This document shows, one piece after another, positions 24,350 to 35,772 of a stretch of 64,000 nt of DNA. This stretch comes from Eucommia ulmoides (Eukaryota; Streptophyta; Magnoliopsida; Garryales; Eucommiaceae), in contig JAENRU010000084.1 in NCBI GenBank assembly GCA_016647705.1, positions 520,001 to 584,000 on the forward strand. The letters run 5' to 3'. The notes beneath the pieces were generated by a model. It worked only from the letters and a program-made list of their open reading frames with translations. It was not told where the DNA came from and made no database searches. Every line of letters starts with the position of its first letter. Position 1 is the stretch's first letter. A program made the position numbers and the translations under genes.

Positions 24350-24890
24350 TTTATTTTTTTGCGTTTGAGATTTCTGTTGGTTGACCTCTTATTTTCTTCT
24401 AATCGTACATTAATGGAGTTCGAATTCTTGCTAATTTTTTGAATCTTCGGTCTTCGATTCGTTAGGTCATGTGATTTTTCTAGATTGTGCTGTTGCGTAA
24501 CTGAGATGCAATAGTTGACCACTGATTTTGCTCGATGCCTCGGGCTGAACCCTAGATTCTTCTTCAATTCCTGTTGTGTGTGTTTTCTCTAAATCAATTT
24601 CTCTCAGTTTGATTTTGGTTTTCTTCAATCTGATTGTGAATATCACTTTAAGTTAGGTTTTTTGAATTTTCGAAATGAAAGCATTGATTCTCATAATCTC
24701 TTTTAAGATGATTTCTTTTTCATTTTTTTTTGCTCTGGAATTAGGGTCAAAAAAGTGGCAAAATGAAACCTCATTTCGAAGTTTGATTACAAAACGAGCT
24801 ATACAAATCCTTCTCCTTTGGTGAAAAATCAACATCTCGAGTTTGTGATTCTTCTTCTCTGAGGAGTTCTATCTGGCAGAAGAAGCTCTC
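23860..24890 (+). other. 5' flank and leader of the MOCOS-like pseudogene (left)
   Basis: Inverted copy of 54271-55290. It contains a GC-richer leader (23930-24010), GAGA tracts (24055-24085) and a TTA microsatellite at about 24313-24350. Open frames across the microsatellite encode only repeated Tyr, Leu or Ile. It probably held the promoter and 5' untranslated region of the pseudogene starting at 24891. Confidence 0.5.
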
Positions 24891-25329
24891 ATGCATCTTT
24901 CACTATGGAAGCCAATATCTGATTGCGCTGCCATGATTTTGGATGAGAAGAGCAGAAGAAGAGATGGGTCCAATCATTCATCCGACGAGGTCACGCGAAA
25001 TTAATCGGGACTCGGGAAATTGCTGGAACACAAGCTCAAGGAAGCTCTCGAAGAAGCATCGGAAGATGGCTTACTTGTTAAATCCCAAGACATGGAGTCT
25101 GAATCCATGGAGAAACTAGACAAAGCTTAGGGCCGATCAAGGTCTTTGGCTAGACTTCACGCCCAGAAGGAATTCCTCAGAACCATAGCCATTGCTGCCG
25201 ATCGAACATACCAGTCTGAAGAGTCGACATCGGAACTTCATGAAGCTTTCACCAAGTTCCTCACGATGAACATGAAATACCAGTCCTCGGAGAAAATCAA
25301 TCAGTTGAGGCAGGACGAGTACTCAAATC
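24891..25329 (+). pseudogene. MOCOS-like PLP-dependent transferase, N-terminal fragment (left)
   Basis: From ATG 24891 the frame reads MHLSLWKPISDCAAMILDEK, later [19 protein letters not shown] and [21 protein letters not shown] recognise this as the N-terminus of the plant molybdenum-cofactor-sulfurase-like family of PLP-dependent transferases (usually close to 900 residues). In-frame stops occur at 25002-25004 and 25128-25130, at the same codons as in the right copy. An LTR element begins inside the Asn-Leu codons at 25330, and the rest of the gene is missing here. The family's substrate is not well established; I infer no present function. Confidence 0.85.
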
Positions 25330-26392
25330 TGTTGGAATATTTTATAGGCTAACATTAATTGAATTAATTGTTTTACAAAAATCGGTTAATGGATAGTTTA
25401 TTATTTAAGCAGCCCAAATAATCAGTTATATAATCATACGTTCAATTTGCTTGTGTAATCAAAGAGAATTTCGACGTTGAAGTTTCGACTACGAACCCTA
25501 GAAAACCCCCCACAACCAAAACTTGGGGCCATGATTTCATGTATTTTTTTTTATTTTATTGAATGTAAAAACTTAGGACTTTTATTCCTCTTGATTCAAT
25601 CTTTAATTTCATATATTACACATGTTATTTGGTTGTGTAATTAGAAAGTATTTCGTGGTTTAATTTTCGGCTTGAAAACCCTAGTGAAACTGATATTAGT
25701 TTTTAAAATTAAAGGATATATACGCGGTTTTGATACAATTAAACATCATATAAATATTTTTAATTAATATTAGGTACAAACCCATATAAAATTCGGTAGA
25801 AATATGGGTTAAAATCAAGTTTTAAGTTTTTTGGCGATGGAGGAATGAGAAAGCTCAAAACCGCTACTTGTTTTCGATTTTTGGTGATATTTATCTTAAT
25901 TTTTCTTCAATTAATTGTTATAGACGTATTAGAAAAACATAAATCTACATAAACCCATAATTTTTTTTGGAGAAAAAGGCGCGGTTTTAGGGTTTTAGAA
26001 AAGCGGGCCGAAACCGGGTCGAAACAACCTGGTTCAGACCCGGCTGGAGGTTAAAGACAACCTCCAGCTGGTCCGTTCAACCCCACTCGCATGCACACGC
26101 GCGTGGGGTCGCGTGGAGGCTCATCCAGAACCCGTTTTGGGTCTTGTTTTTTCCTGTGCACTTGTTTTTTCATCCTCTAATTTTTTGTAAAAGTTATTTT
26201 ATTTTTTGAGGATTAAAAATAATTGTTAGCTAATTATTATTTTTTATACCATTTAATTAGTTTAAAATTATTTTTAGGCATTATTTTTTGTTGAAAATTT
26301 CACAGAAATTATATTGGATGATTTGAAATAGGATTGTTATACTCACTCTCCCTAGATTAAGATTTATTGATGTGTACTCTCTTAATTAGTTT

Positions 26393-26423
<31 letters not shown>

Positions 26424-27746
26424 CTAGTTTAATATTTTCAGTTGTTCCAATTTCTTAGATTTTGGGTTGAATGGAATATGATATGTGAACTTCTAATAAT
26501 CTGAGATGATGGGATATGAATTATGTTTTCGTTTTGAAGTATTACAGAAATAGAAACAAGTTTGACAAATTATTTTGTGCAGAACAATTGCAACCGATTT
26601 AGATTTTAATGTCATCCTTATGATTTTTGTTTGTCTGTGGTGCTTTAGTTGATCACTGAATTTTTCTTGAAATATTTTATTATTTTTCAACTGTCCAAAT
26701 CTCTTATTCTTGGCTTTTTTATATATGATTTAGCGTTTTTCCCTTTTTAGTTAATATAAAATAAAAATTAGATAGTAAACAATTCTGCTATTGAATTAGA
26801 GTTCTATTTTACGGTTGATTGTGAATTGCCTAAATTTTCTAATAATGATTTCTTGATATCACTTGGAGCATGTCAAATTTTTTATTTTTTTTTGTGGATT
26901 ATTTTAGCAGTTATGATTGAATTATTTTTAATAATAAGTTATAATTTTTTATTGTCATATTAGCAGTTATAATTAAATTATTTTAATAATCAGTTATAAT
27001 TTCTGATTGTCCCATCTAATTTTCAGATTTATACTAAAGAAAATTATGGTATCGTAATTTAAGTACGTTGTAATATTGTGATTCTTTTTATGTACTCTCT
27101 GATTTTATTTAGTTACATTGTACTACCGTAATCTCTTACTAGAAATCTTAAGGCTAGATGAATGAATACGAAATGTACAAATCTGAAAGTTAAATGGAGA
27201 AATATAAAATGCGACTGACTGCTAAAAATTAGGCATTAATAAGTCAACACATTGATATATTTGAAGAAGATGTTTTGTTACTGTAAATGGATGATGAGCA
27301 TATACCTATTAGTTATTTATTAGTGTTAATCTTCTAGTAGAAGGTGAATAAATTACAATTTATTTTCATTGCTACCTCATTTTAGATAATTGTATTGATT
27401 TCTGATAATGGAAATTATAGGAGAAATTGGACATTAATTTCACATACACCCTCTTGCTTCATTGCTATTTATATACAATAAACTCCATGCTACTTGAGTA
27501 ATTCTTATTAATTGTAAATGGATAGAGTAAGCATTATAGAGATAATGCATATATCCCTTTCTTGGATTGGTTATATGATTAATAGACTACGATAGGTTAT
27601 TACTCGTGTAAAAAGGGGGTTTGTCTCTGTTATTTTAAAGAGCAAACATGAGGGCTAAAAGAAGTGAACTCATGCTTTCAGTTTTATTATCTTGGCTCAT
27701 GAGGAGGCATCCTAAAATCTTCTTCATACCCTAAGTACTTTCAATT
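25330..27746 (+). mobile_element. Truncated noncoding LTR element in the MOCOS-like gene (left)
   Basis: Begins TGTTGGAATATTTTATAGGC, the LTR start of the element at 46451-53831. Only about 95 bp of the LTR remains before an internal deletion, after which it continues with interior sequence to 27746. There it stops at a recombination junction with segment E (CAATTGAT to GGGATTATTG). It inserted at the same codon as the right copy, so both descend from one insertion. A 25-bp poly-A run lies at 26399-26423. No coding sequence is seen. Confidence 0.85.
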
Positions 27747-28364
27747 GATGGGATTATTGTTACTATTTTAATTAAATAGATAAATTTTAATTTTTCATAA
27801 ATCAAAAATTTATTTATCAAATGAAAGCTTCCTTAATGGGTATAATCAAGTGTATTTTATATATTTGATACTATCTACTTATATATGTGAATTTTGAGGA
27901 TTGATTTTGAACTTAAAATTGTTTGAGCTATGTGATTAGTTTTGTTTGGTTGTATAGAAAAATTAAATAAACTTTATTAGTAGCTTAATTAAATTACATG
28001 TGAACCTGGATTTTGTTAAGTGGCTCGAATTCAATTGAATTAAAAGTGCATGATCATCAGAAGACATTTATACACATGTCTAGGGTTATCAAATATTTTT
28101 TGTGTTGCATCTGAGCCCATTAAGTATACGCTTGTATGGGGCATTATTTATTTTGTTTATATATATATATATAATGCATGTTAAACATACTAAATACGAA
28201 AACAATAAAATCTAAAATCCAAAATTTCTCAAAGCAAATATTAAGTTGAAAGCGGCAGTATATCAGATATGCATCTCCGTGATATTCCACCATCGGATTT
28301 GTTTGTGTAGGGATTCCATAAGCCTAAAGTCGATCATTAGCTATCGCGCTGGATCATGTCCTTG
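27747..28364 (-). repeat. Third copy of segment E (partial)
   Basis: Matches 61575-62180 in the same orientation and 12790-13480 inverted. It lies between two breakpoints, at 27746 (LTR element) and about 28364 (copia remnant). It contains a short TA run. No gene. Confidence 0.75.
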
Positions 28365-30405
28365 ATTTAGATTAATAGAAGTAGAAAAACAAAATAGAGA
28401 TATATTAAAACTCTATGATTAGACCAAGGAGGTGAACACTTATTTATTTAGGATCATTCAAAGATCATTGTGTATTTTTCAGTAGACTCCTCTTGATAAA
28501 TCATAATTTCGAGGCATATCATAAAAGGAGAACGTCGAACGCTATTAGATATGGTCAAATTGGTAATAAGTTACACTAGTTAGCCCATTTTGGAAAATGC
28601 TCTCTTTGACTGTAGCATATTTACTAATTAAGCTTCCTATTTATTTTTTTTTCCAAACACAATATATGAGATATAGTGTGGGACTGTGGGCGAAAGATGA
28701 GTCTCAAGTTGTTGATAATTGTTAGTTATACTCGTTACTAATAAGTTAGATTTGAGGACTCACTATTGTAGGTTTGGAATGAACCTACAGAAACTGTGGT
28801 ACACCACTTTTATCAATGAATTAAACGAAAGATAATATTTTGGAGAAATCGTTTGTCAAAGCCTTCGGCATTAATGAAAGTTCAAAACGGACTAGGTCAA
28901 ACAACAGTGTTTATTGAGGACCTTTTATAGTAAATACATGTAGTATAAAAATTCTTTGTACGGATGTAGGATATCCATATTGTCTAATCGATGTATTAGA
29001 TAAATCAATCAAGTTGATGTGGAGTTAATTCAGTGGGTGTTAACAGACTTACTAGTTACAAAGGATATGACGTTGGACATCATAAAGGAAAAATGACTAT
29101 AAATTCATTGATGGATTGTATGTACAACTAACTGAGTTTAGGCAAAGACGGAAAAATGAACATACACAAAGCGAGATTAATGATGATGGGGTCTTGCATA
29201 GTCAAGAAATTGATACTGTATGGAACCTTGATGTCGATAACCATGCTAAAGATCATCAAGATTTAAATAACAACATTTTAGACAAAATTTACATAAATCA
29301 TCTAAAGGGATTTATACTGGTTAACGAAAGGCAATAAGTGTGCAAGTTGCAAATGTTCATTTATGGACTAAGGCATTACTTTTCTAATTCATAATATTCA
29401 TTTTTGATAGGACAATCAATGTTTTTGACTATGTTAAGAATAAGGAATGATCCAAGCGTGTACACTAACAGGATTTGATAAGCATAAATTTCTAAATTTA
29501 TAGACAACATTCCAACGTTGGAATATTATCTCTTGTAATAGTATAATTTTCAATAAAGATTACCATAAGGATTTGGAAAGAGCTTTTTTAATAAAAGGTA
29601 AAACGGTTTTTAAGATCGATCAAAGGATGCTTATGTTCCAAATCTCAGTACATCGAGTCGGCATGACAAATTGCTAATGAGTACCTTTACCTGTCCATCA
29701 TGTTATTTTTATTTTAGTAGTGCGAGTCCAAAAGACTTAAGAGATATAAAATGAGTAGGATTCCACATACATTGACAATTTAAAGTCTCGTGTATTATGT
29801 GCTAGGTACTAGAATTGATATAAGACATGCTATTAGTTTGACTAATGGATATCAATTTCATTTGGACTAAGAGTATTGAATTATAAGAAAATATATCCTG
29901 AAGTACTTAAGAACAAAGGGTAAATTTCTGTGATATGAAGAATGAGAACATTAGATTGATGAATTCATGGTATTGAATTTAAATGTTTACATGAATAACT
30001 GTTAGTTTTCTTTAGGATATTTTCATATCTTGATAGGTGAGGCCATTCGTGGGAGAGGTTATCAATAACATTCAAAACTAATATAGGGACTAAGTTTATT
30101 ACCGCATTCGATGCAGTTTATAAAGTATAGTTTAGAAGTTTTTTTAATGAACATGAGGCTAACGTAGAGTCACAATTCCTCAGTATTATGACAACTATTG
30201 GGTAAGGAACCTAGGTCTCGTCAATATCCCAACACTACCAGTAGTGCTTTCAGGTAATCATTGAAAGCTAATATATCTATTTGGAGATCAGTATGCTCAA
30301 CGAACAACATGACACATCTACTTAATTGGGCCCCTAACCCGACAAAAGTTACCTGGATAAAGTATATAATACTTAACCGGATTAGTTATAGTGCTAGTAT
30401 GAGAT
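28365..30405 (+). pseudogene. Ty1/copia pol remnant
   Basis: Heavily decayed but in family order. At 28530-28640, GERRTLLDMV and a following stretch resemble the end of the integrase core (ERRNRTLLDMVRSM-type). The reverse transcriptase is visible at about 29200-29400 (DTVWNLDVDN, then VCKLQMFIYGLR). At 29760-29950, SLVYYVLGTRIDIRHAISLT and ILKYLRTKGKFL match the SLMYAMLCTRPDI to KYLR region before RNase H. Stops and frameshifts are numerous. The left end is lost at a breakpoint near 28364, and the LTR starts at 30406. Confidence 0.8.
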
Positions 30406-32605
30406 TGTTGGGGATAAACCCTATAGACAATCCTAAACAGATTTATTTTTGTTAATAATCTCAAGTAACTAAATAATCAAAAAGAGAAAACTTGGTATTT
30501 CACTCGCCAACCAGATATTTTACATATCACCCTGTGTATATTATATAACTGTCAAGATAACTTGGTATTCGATTGAAATACCATAACTTTATAATAAGAT
30601 TAAAAAGGAGTAATATCAAAGATATATGGTAATTGAATATCCTAACATGTTCCTAGTCCAAAGATTATTAAATGGTATTAATAATTCGGATAGATTGGTT
30701 TGTGGGTTGTTTTTTCTATTGAGAATCTTAAATATCAAATCCATTAGTCTAAGAAACTGGAGCAACCACAAGGGGGCTTATTAAGTGATAATGGGTTCCT
30801 GAACGTAACTATACCTGATATTCAATTTGGCTAATCAAAATAGAATATCTGAATTGCAATCCTGCATGTGATATTTTGACTTGATCTATTGTTTGTCATG
30901 TTTATGCTCTCCTATACTTTGACAATACTACGTTTTATAATCTAGCAATGAGACTTCAAAGGTATTCATGGGTTTAGCGGGACACACATGTGTTAATTAC
31001 CCTTTTGCTAAAAGAGAATTGTCATATGTGATCGAACTTGAATTACCTAAATCTTTCGCTAGATCAATATGACAATTAGAATGAGATTGTAATTGGTATC
31101 ATAAAGTACATCATGGATCAAGAACATATGATCTTACTAGGAGTTTTGACTCTATCTCACCCTATTGGTTCTTCTAGGAATACAATGGTGAATTATTTAC
31201 AAGTTCACGGACCACTGTGCAATTAAAAAAAAAAAGGGTCCAAGGTTTTGAGCTAGACTTTATCTATAAATAAGGACTATACTTCATTTTCACCTATGAG
31301 ATCAAACAAGGCTGAATTTCGGCCGACCTTCTTCTCCCTCTCTTATGTTGTCACACCCCCACCCTGGGACCCCATCGCCCGTGGCCGGGCGTAACGTCGA
31401 CTCGATACTACCTGACCAATCAACAAATGTACATGTATATTTGTCCGCATAATTAATCCTAAGAATTGAACGTATGATATAGTTTATTTTAACATATATA
31501 TATATATACACACACACGTACGTACACATATGTACATATATATATATGTATATATCCAAACACACACAATCTATTTTCTTGGGTCCCACTAATATAAATA
31601 AATATATATTGTTGTGGCATTTCCTTGGGGGACCTGGTACGCGAAACAAGAAAGAGGGGTGAGGGTGTTGGGTAGAATACGAAAGGCAGAAAAGGAAGAA
31701 GACAAAAGAGAATTCTTATTAATTGTTAATTTATAATTTCAGGTAGAATTTCTAACTCTTTTAATACATGTATTTAATTTCTTAATTGTGCGAATTATGT
31801 TATTTTTTTGTTGAATTTTAATTATTAAATTCCATGAAATATTTATGATTACGTGAAAATTATGTCAATGTGTTTATTTTGTCGCGTTAATTAAATGCAC
31901 GTATTAGAAGGGGTTAAAGTTCTACTAAGCATTAACTCACAACCCTACAGTTTGATTGCAGAGCCGGTGAGAGAGAGACGACGACGGGAATTTTAGTTGA
32001 ATTTCTATTTAAAATTGTAATAGTTGTATTTATTATTTATTGTTGTAATCGGTAAATTCAATAATTATAATTTTCGTCGTCGCATTGTAAATTAAGATAT
32101 TTTTTATTAAAACGAATTATTAAACTCTTGTCGCCATCGCATTAGAAATTTACCAAATTTTATAGAATGAAAATTTGGTTAATCGGTTTTAATGTTAATT
32201 TCTCCAAGAGGAAAAACCGTGTAGCGGCCCTAGGAAACTAGGTCATTACATATGCTACTAATTTAATTCTTACTACCACCTAAAATAAAATAAAATATAT
32301 CCTAGACCTACCGATTTAGAATAATATTCTTAGAATCAATAGGCACCATTCAATGGAATTCTTTGGGTGGATATCGATAGAGACGAAATATTTGTAGCAC
32401 TATTCGGATATTTTTGCGCTTGTGGGGATCTGATCTTGCAGCTCTTCGAAGAGTCTTCTCAAATTAAGTCTCGAAAACTATCGGCTATGAGGATGAAGCA
32501 CTGGAACAGGTATAAAATTTAAATTTTATTTAATCTTTATGTTTATTTATTCTTTCATATTATCGCAGGGTCATTCAATCTTAGAAAATTAGTTGTGAAA
32601 CTACT
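30406..32605 (+). mobile_element. Copia 3' LTR, interrupted by a solo LTR
   Basis: GAGATTG followed by TGTTGGGGATAAACCC at 30406 is the usual polypurine/LTR junction of plant copia elements, directly downstream of the pol remnant. The LTR continues past the nested solo LTR (31349-32250) to roughly 32605, where germin flank sequence resumes. I cannot see a clean CA end or a target duplication, so the right boundary is approximate and may be a breakpoint. Confidence 0.65.
31349..32250. mobile_element. Solo LTR, 902 bp, gypsy-type
   Basis: Starts TGTCACACCCCC and ends GGTCATTACA. It is flanked by TATGT (31344-31348) and TATGC (32251-32255), a 5-bp target duplication with one mismatch. TGTCACRCCC...TTACA ends are typical of Del/Tekay-like Ty3/gypsy LTRs. 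No internal sequence remains, as expected after recombination between two LTRs. Open frames inside it are not genes. Confidence 0.8.
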
Positions 32606-33470
32606 TTTATTCCCTTCAATCATCACCCCCATCCAGTCGGGATTGTAGGACTATAGTCGTTTGTCCAGCTCGGAGGGATAAGGTGGACCCAATAAGCCTT
32701 CTTTGCAATTTTTAAATTCCACTCATGTTGCATCAGTAGGTTTTGGATCATTCTGCTAGATGTGTTCGGGTTCTTTCAAAGGTGTTACCGAGTTGAAAGT
32801 ATCAAGAACAATCATAGTAACATGAGATGTTACTTCCGCCGTATCGAGTTGAATGATGTTATTACGATGAAGCTCCATAATCTTTTTTTTTTTTTTTTTT
32901 TTTTTTTCACGGTAATTCCTCCATTGGGTGACTGATCAGCTGATGGTAGGACTTTAATACTCATTTATTGATTCTTTGCAATTGTTTTTTCTCCCTTATA
33001 CAAGAACTATTGCTTTCCATAAAAGACTCAATTTCCGAATTTAACTAACTCCTGAATTCAAATGATCACTTACTCCATGATACAGCATATGTAAAAATAT
33101 CTACACTAACAAAAGCTTTGGAATAAATTAAGCCAAGATTTTCTATAAAATATCGATGAACAATGATTACATTCATTTATATTATGTGGCATTGTCGTTC
33201 ATGACACAAATAAATAGTACGAGGATTGTTCTAAAAATAATAATAATTTGAAGTTATTAATCCAGAAGTAATGATATTAAAAATTAAATTTAAAATTAAA
33301 TCCGTTTAAAAAATAAACCCTTACATATATGTAAGGAATACTTCCCATCAAGACCACCAAGAGAGATCACATTAGAAGCAAATTATGTAGTAATAATTAA
33401 TATTTTATGGGTAAAATAACAACACCATAACTTATTTTTATTTTGAAAGAAACAAAAATCAGAAACATCT
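32605..33470. other. Germin copy 2 downstream flank, with a private insertion
   Basis: Matches the downstream flanks of copies 1 and 3. About 245 bp (roughly 32782-33027) is present only here and contains a T tract of about 25 bases at 32883-32908. A polyadenylation signal AATAAA for the gene lies on the minus strand at 33442-33437. No other gene is seen. Confidence 0.6.
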
Positions 33471-34915
33471 CTAGTTCCCTTGGAAGGGTGCTTGAAGATC
33501 ATCAATCACGTTCTTGTCAACTTGGAATGCCTTGGTCAGAACATAAGGAGAGATTGGGGGTGTCGAGCCAAACACAGCGTTAGCAATGGTTATAACCCCT
33601 GGATTTTGGCTACTTAGACTAGCAAAAGCGACTGCATTGGTCTTTCCGACATTGAATTGGAAATGGATGAGCCCTATTGGGAAAACAAAGACATCTCCCT
33701 TTCTCAAGACTTTGGTAAAAAGGGTGTTAGTGTTATTCATATTGGAGGTGACAAAGCCGACATAGAGGGTGCCATCCACGACCACGAGGATTTCTGTGGC
33801 GCGAGGGTGTGTGTGGGGAGGGTTGAGGCCGTTGGGTGCAAAGTCGATACGAGCAAAAGAGATGCCAAGAGTGTTTAGTCCGGGGATTTGTTGAACATTT
33901 ACCGGTGTCACATTTGAACCAACCCGGTTGCTTGTGTTTCTAGGTTTGTCAAGTCCCGAATAATAGAAGTCACCGGCATTCACAAGCATTGGATTCTTGC
34001 ATAGTTTTCCATTGACGAAAACTGCATACACACATATATAAGCATTTAGAATAGATATATTACACATACATGTACATAATATTGCTCGAAAGATTTTAGT
34101 TGTCACTTGTCTCGTTACTTTAAAATGATTTGTTACATGGTCTATAGTTTAACGATTAGGTGTTCTAAATGGTCATTGTCATGTTATCTTTGATTAAATA
34201 ATTTGGGCATATAGAAATATAGAAATCTACTCATAAAAATAATACTATTCACGAAAATAGGATAATTTCGACAACCCAACCGTCTTAAGCAAAATAATTT
34301 ATTTCATTTTTCAATGGGAATGAAGTTATAGAATAAATTAACCAATTTCACAATTAATGGTCTGGTATGTGGTAAAAAATAGTACGTAATACATTTGTCG
34401 TACAAGAAGGACCAATTTATTGCACTATTTTTCAAAAAAAAAGTCAATAAATCAATACATGAATTGTCATAAATTAATGTTTGATGGTAAAATAAAACAC
34501 TTAAATTACTTAGCTTACTATTAACTTATATAATATTTTCTCATATAGTCGAAATAAAATATAGTTTAAAAATTCTAATAAACTAAAACAACTATATGTC
34601 TCTTCGTTTCAAATAAACAAGATGTAAATCTTATGCAACGATAGCTAAATGAAGAAATATAAAAATGAATTTATAATTCTAATGTAATTCATTAAATTGA
34701 ATAATTTAGACGACCAAACAGGTTTTTAGTAATTAAAATAGAAAAAATATATCAAAATTGCAAATTTATAGGGAAATTAATATGAGATTCATACCAACAT
34801 TCTTGGGATCATCAATTGCAACACAGAAGTCTTGCAGAGGACTCGGGTCGGAAGCGTCGGCAATTTTAGAAGCCAATGCCAAGACAGATATAGCAAAGGT
34901 TAGGTAAATGGCCAT
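33471..34915 (-). CDS. Germin-like protein (subfamily 1 type), intact copy 2
   Basis: Two exons: 34915-34795 and 34021-33471, joined across a GT-AG intron to give 223 codons, the normal length of the family. Residues 1-21 form a signal peptide ([21 protein letters not shown]). Cys31 and Cys48 are the conserved disulfide pair, with [10 protein letters not shown] as germin box 1. H110, H112 and E117 in [10 protein letters not shown] and H160 in GLIHFQFN are the four metal ligands of the cupin barrel. N-glycosylation sequons occur at N69, N77 and N136. Germin-like proteins are secreted, manganese-binding apoplastic proteins. Some have superoxide dismutase or oxalate oxidase activity, and which applies here cannot be read from sequence. 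A TATA box lies about 70 bp upstream and AATAAA follows the stop. It is the only intact gene in the window. Confidence 0.94.
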
Positions 34916-34983
34916 TTTATTTTATTTTCTTAGAATATGATTTGAAGAAGCTTTGAAGTGAGAAATTTGGGAAGAACGGGTGA

Positions 34984-34995
34984 CCTATTTATACA
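34984..34995 (-). promoter_or_regulatory. TATA box, germin copy 2
   Basis: On the minus strand the sequence is TGTATAAATAGG, about 70 bp before the ATG at 34915. Copy 1 retains it, but copy 3 is disrupted just after TGTATA. Confidence 0.75.
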
Positions 34996-35612
34996 TAAAA
35001 CAATCCTTGATTTAGTCTGCCTTTTACCCGTTGCCTATTTTTTTAAACTTTGTTCCACACCCACCCCTGCCGCATGCATTTTGACTTAATCCATTTGTCA
35101 ATTTCATTTCCTCCAAAAAGAAATAAAAATAAAAATGGAAGATTGGAGGGATAATTGACTTTTACTCCTCCTACTATCCGCTTGTATAACTAAACTTCCC
35201 TTTACTTTAACCCATACTTTACAAGTGAAAATTAACATAATGTTAGTACTTCCAAATTGGATTTAGTATTTAAAAAAATATTATAAATTAGAATTTTGTT
35301 TCAATTTTAGTTTAATGCATTATTATGTTGCACATTAGGTAATATATGTAATTTAATTACTTCAGCGAAATTGAAAACCTGATCTCCCTTAAAACATCTT
35401 TCTAGATTAAATGATGAATTGCTCACTCCAATAACCCTAAAATTAATACAACACGGTTCACAAAATATATTAAGGTTATTATTATTTAGCCCTTATTTTG
35501 CTTTCTCTTTCCTCCATAGTTTTTTTTTTTTTTTTTTAAATTATTATTTAGTCCTCCAACAAAACATGATTAATTTTTACTCCTTGAGAGAAACTGAATA
35601 GACATATTTACC
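34996..35612. other. Germin copy 2 upstream region
   Basis: No gene. Homologous to the upstream regions of copies 1 and 3 up to CATATTTACC (35603-35612), which is one half of the LINE target duplication. The other half is at 39787-39796, so the upstream region continues beyond the LINE. Confidence 0.65.
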
Positions 35613-35772
35613 ATTTTTTTTAGCCCACGCACTACGCTGTTTTAGATAAACATAAAAAAAGATAAAAAATTCATATATATATTTACATCAAACCGAATAT
35701 AATATATCACTTTAATTTATTTCTTTATTTATTTTTATCAAAAACGAACTCTTTATTAATGAATTGGAAAAA

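Noticed and set aside
24112..24567. Open frames with poly-Tyr, poly-Leu or poly-Ile (also 54777-55040)
   Set aside because: Produced by the TTA microsatellite in an untranslated leader.
31302..31649. 115-codon minus-strand frame
   Set aside because: Lies across the start of a solo LTR and a TA/CA microsatellite, with no domain similarity that I recognise.
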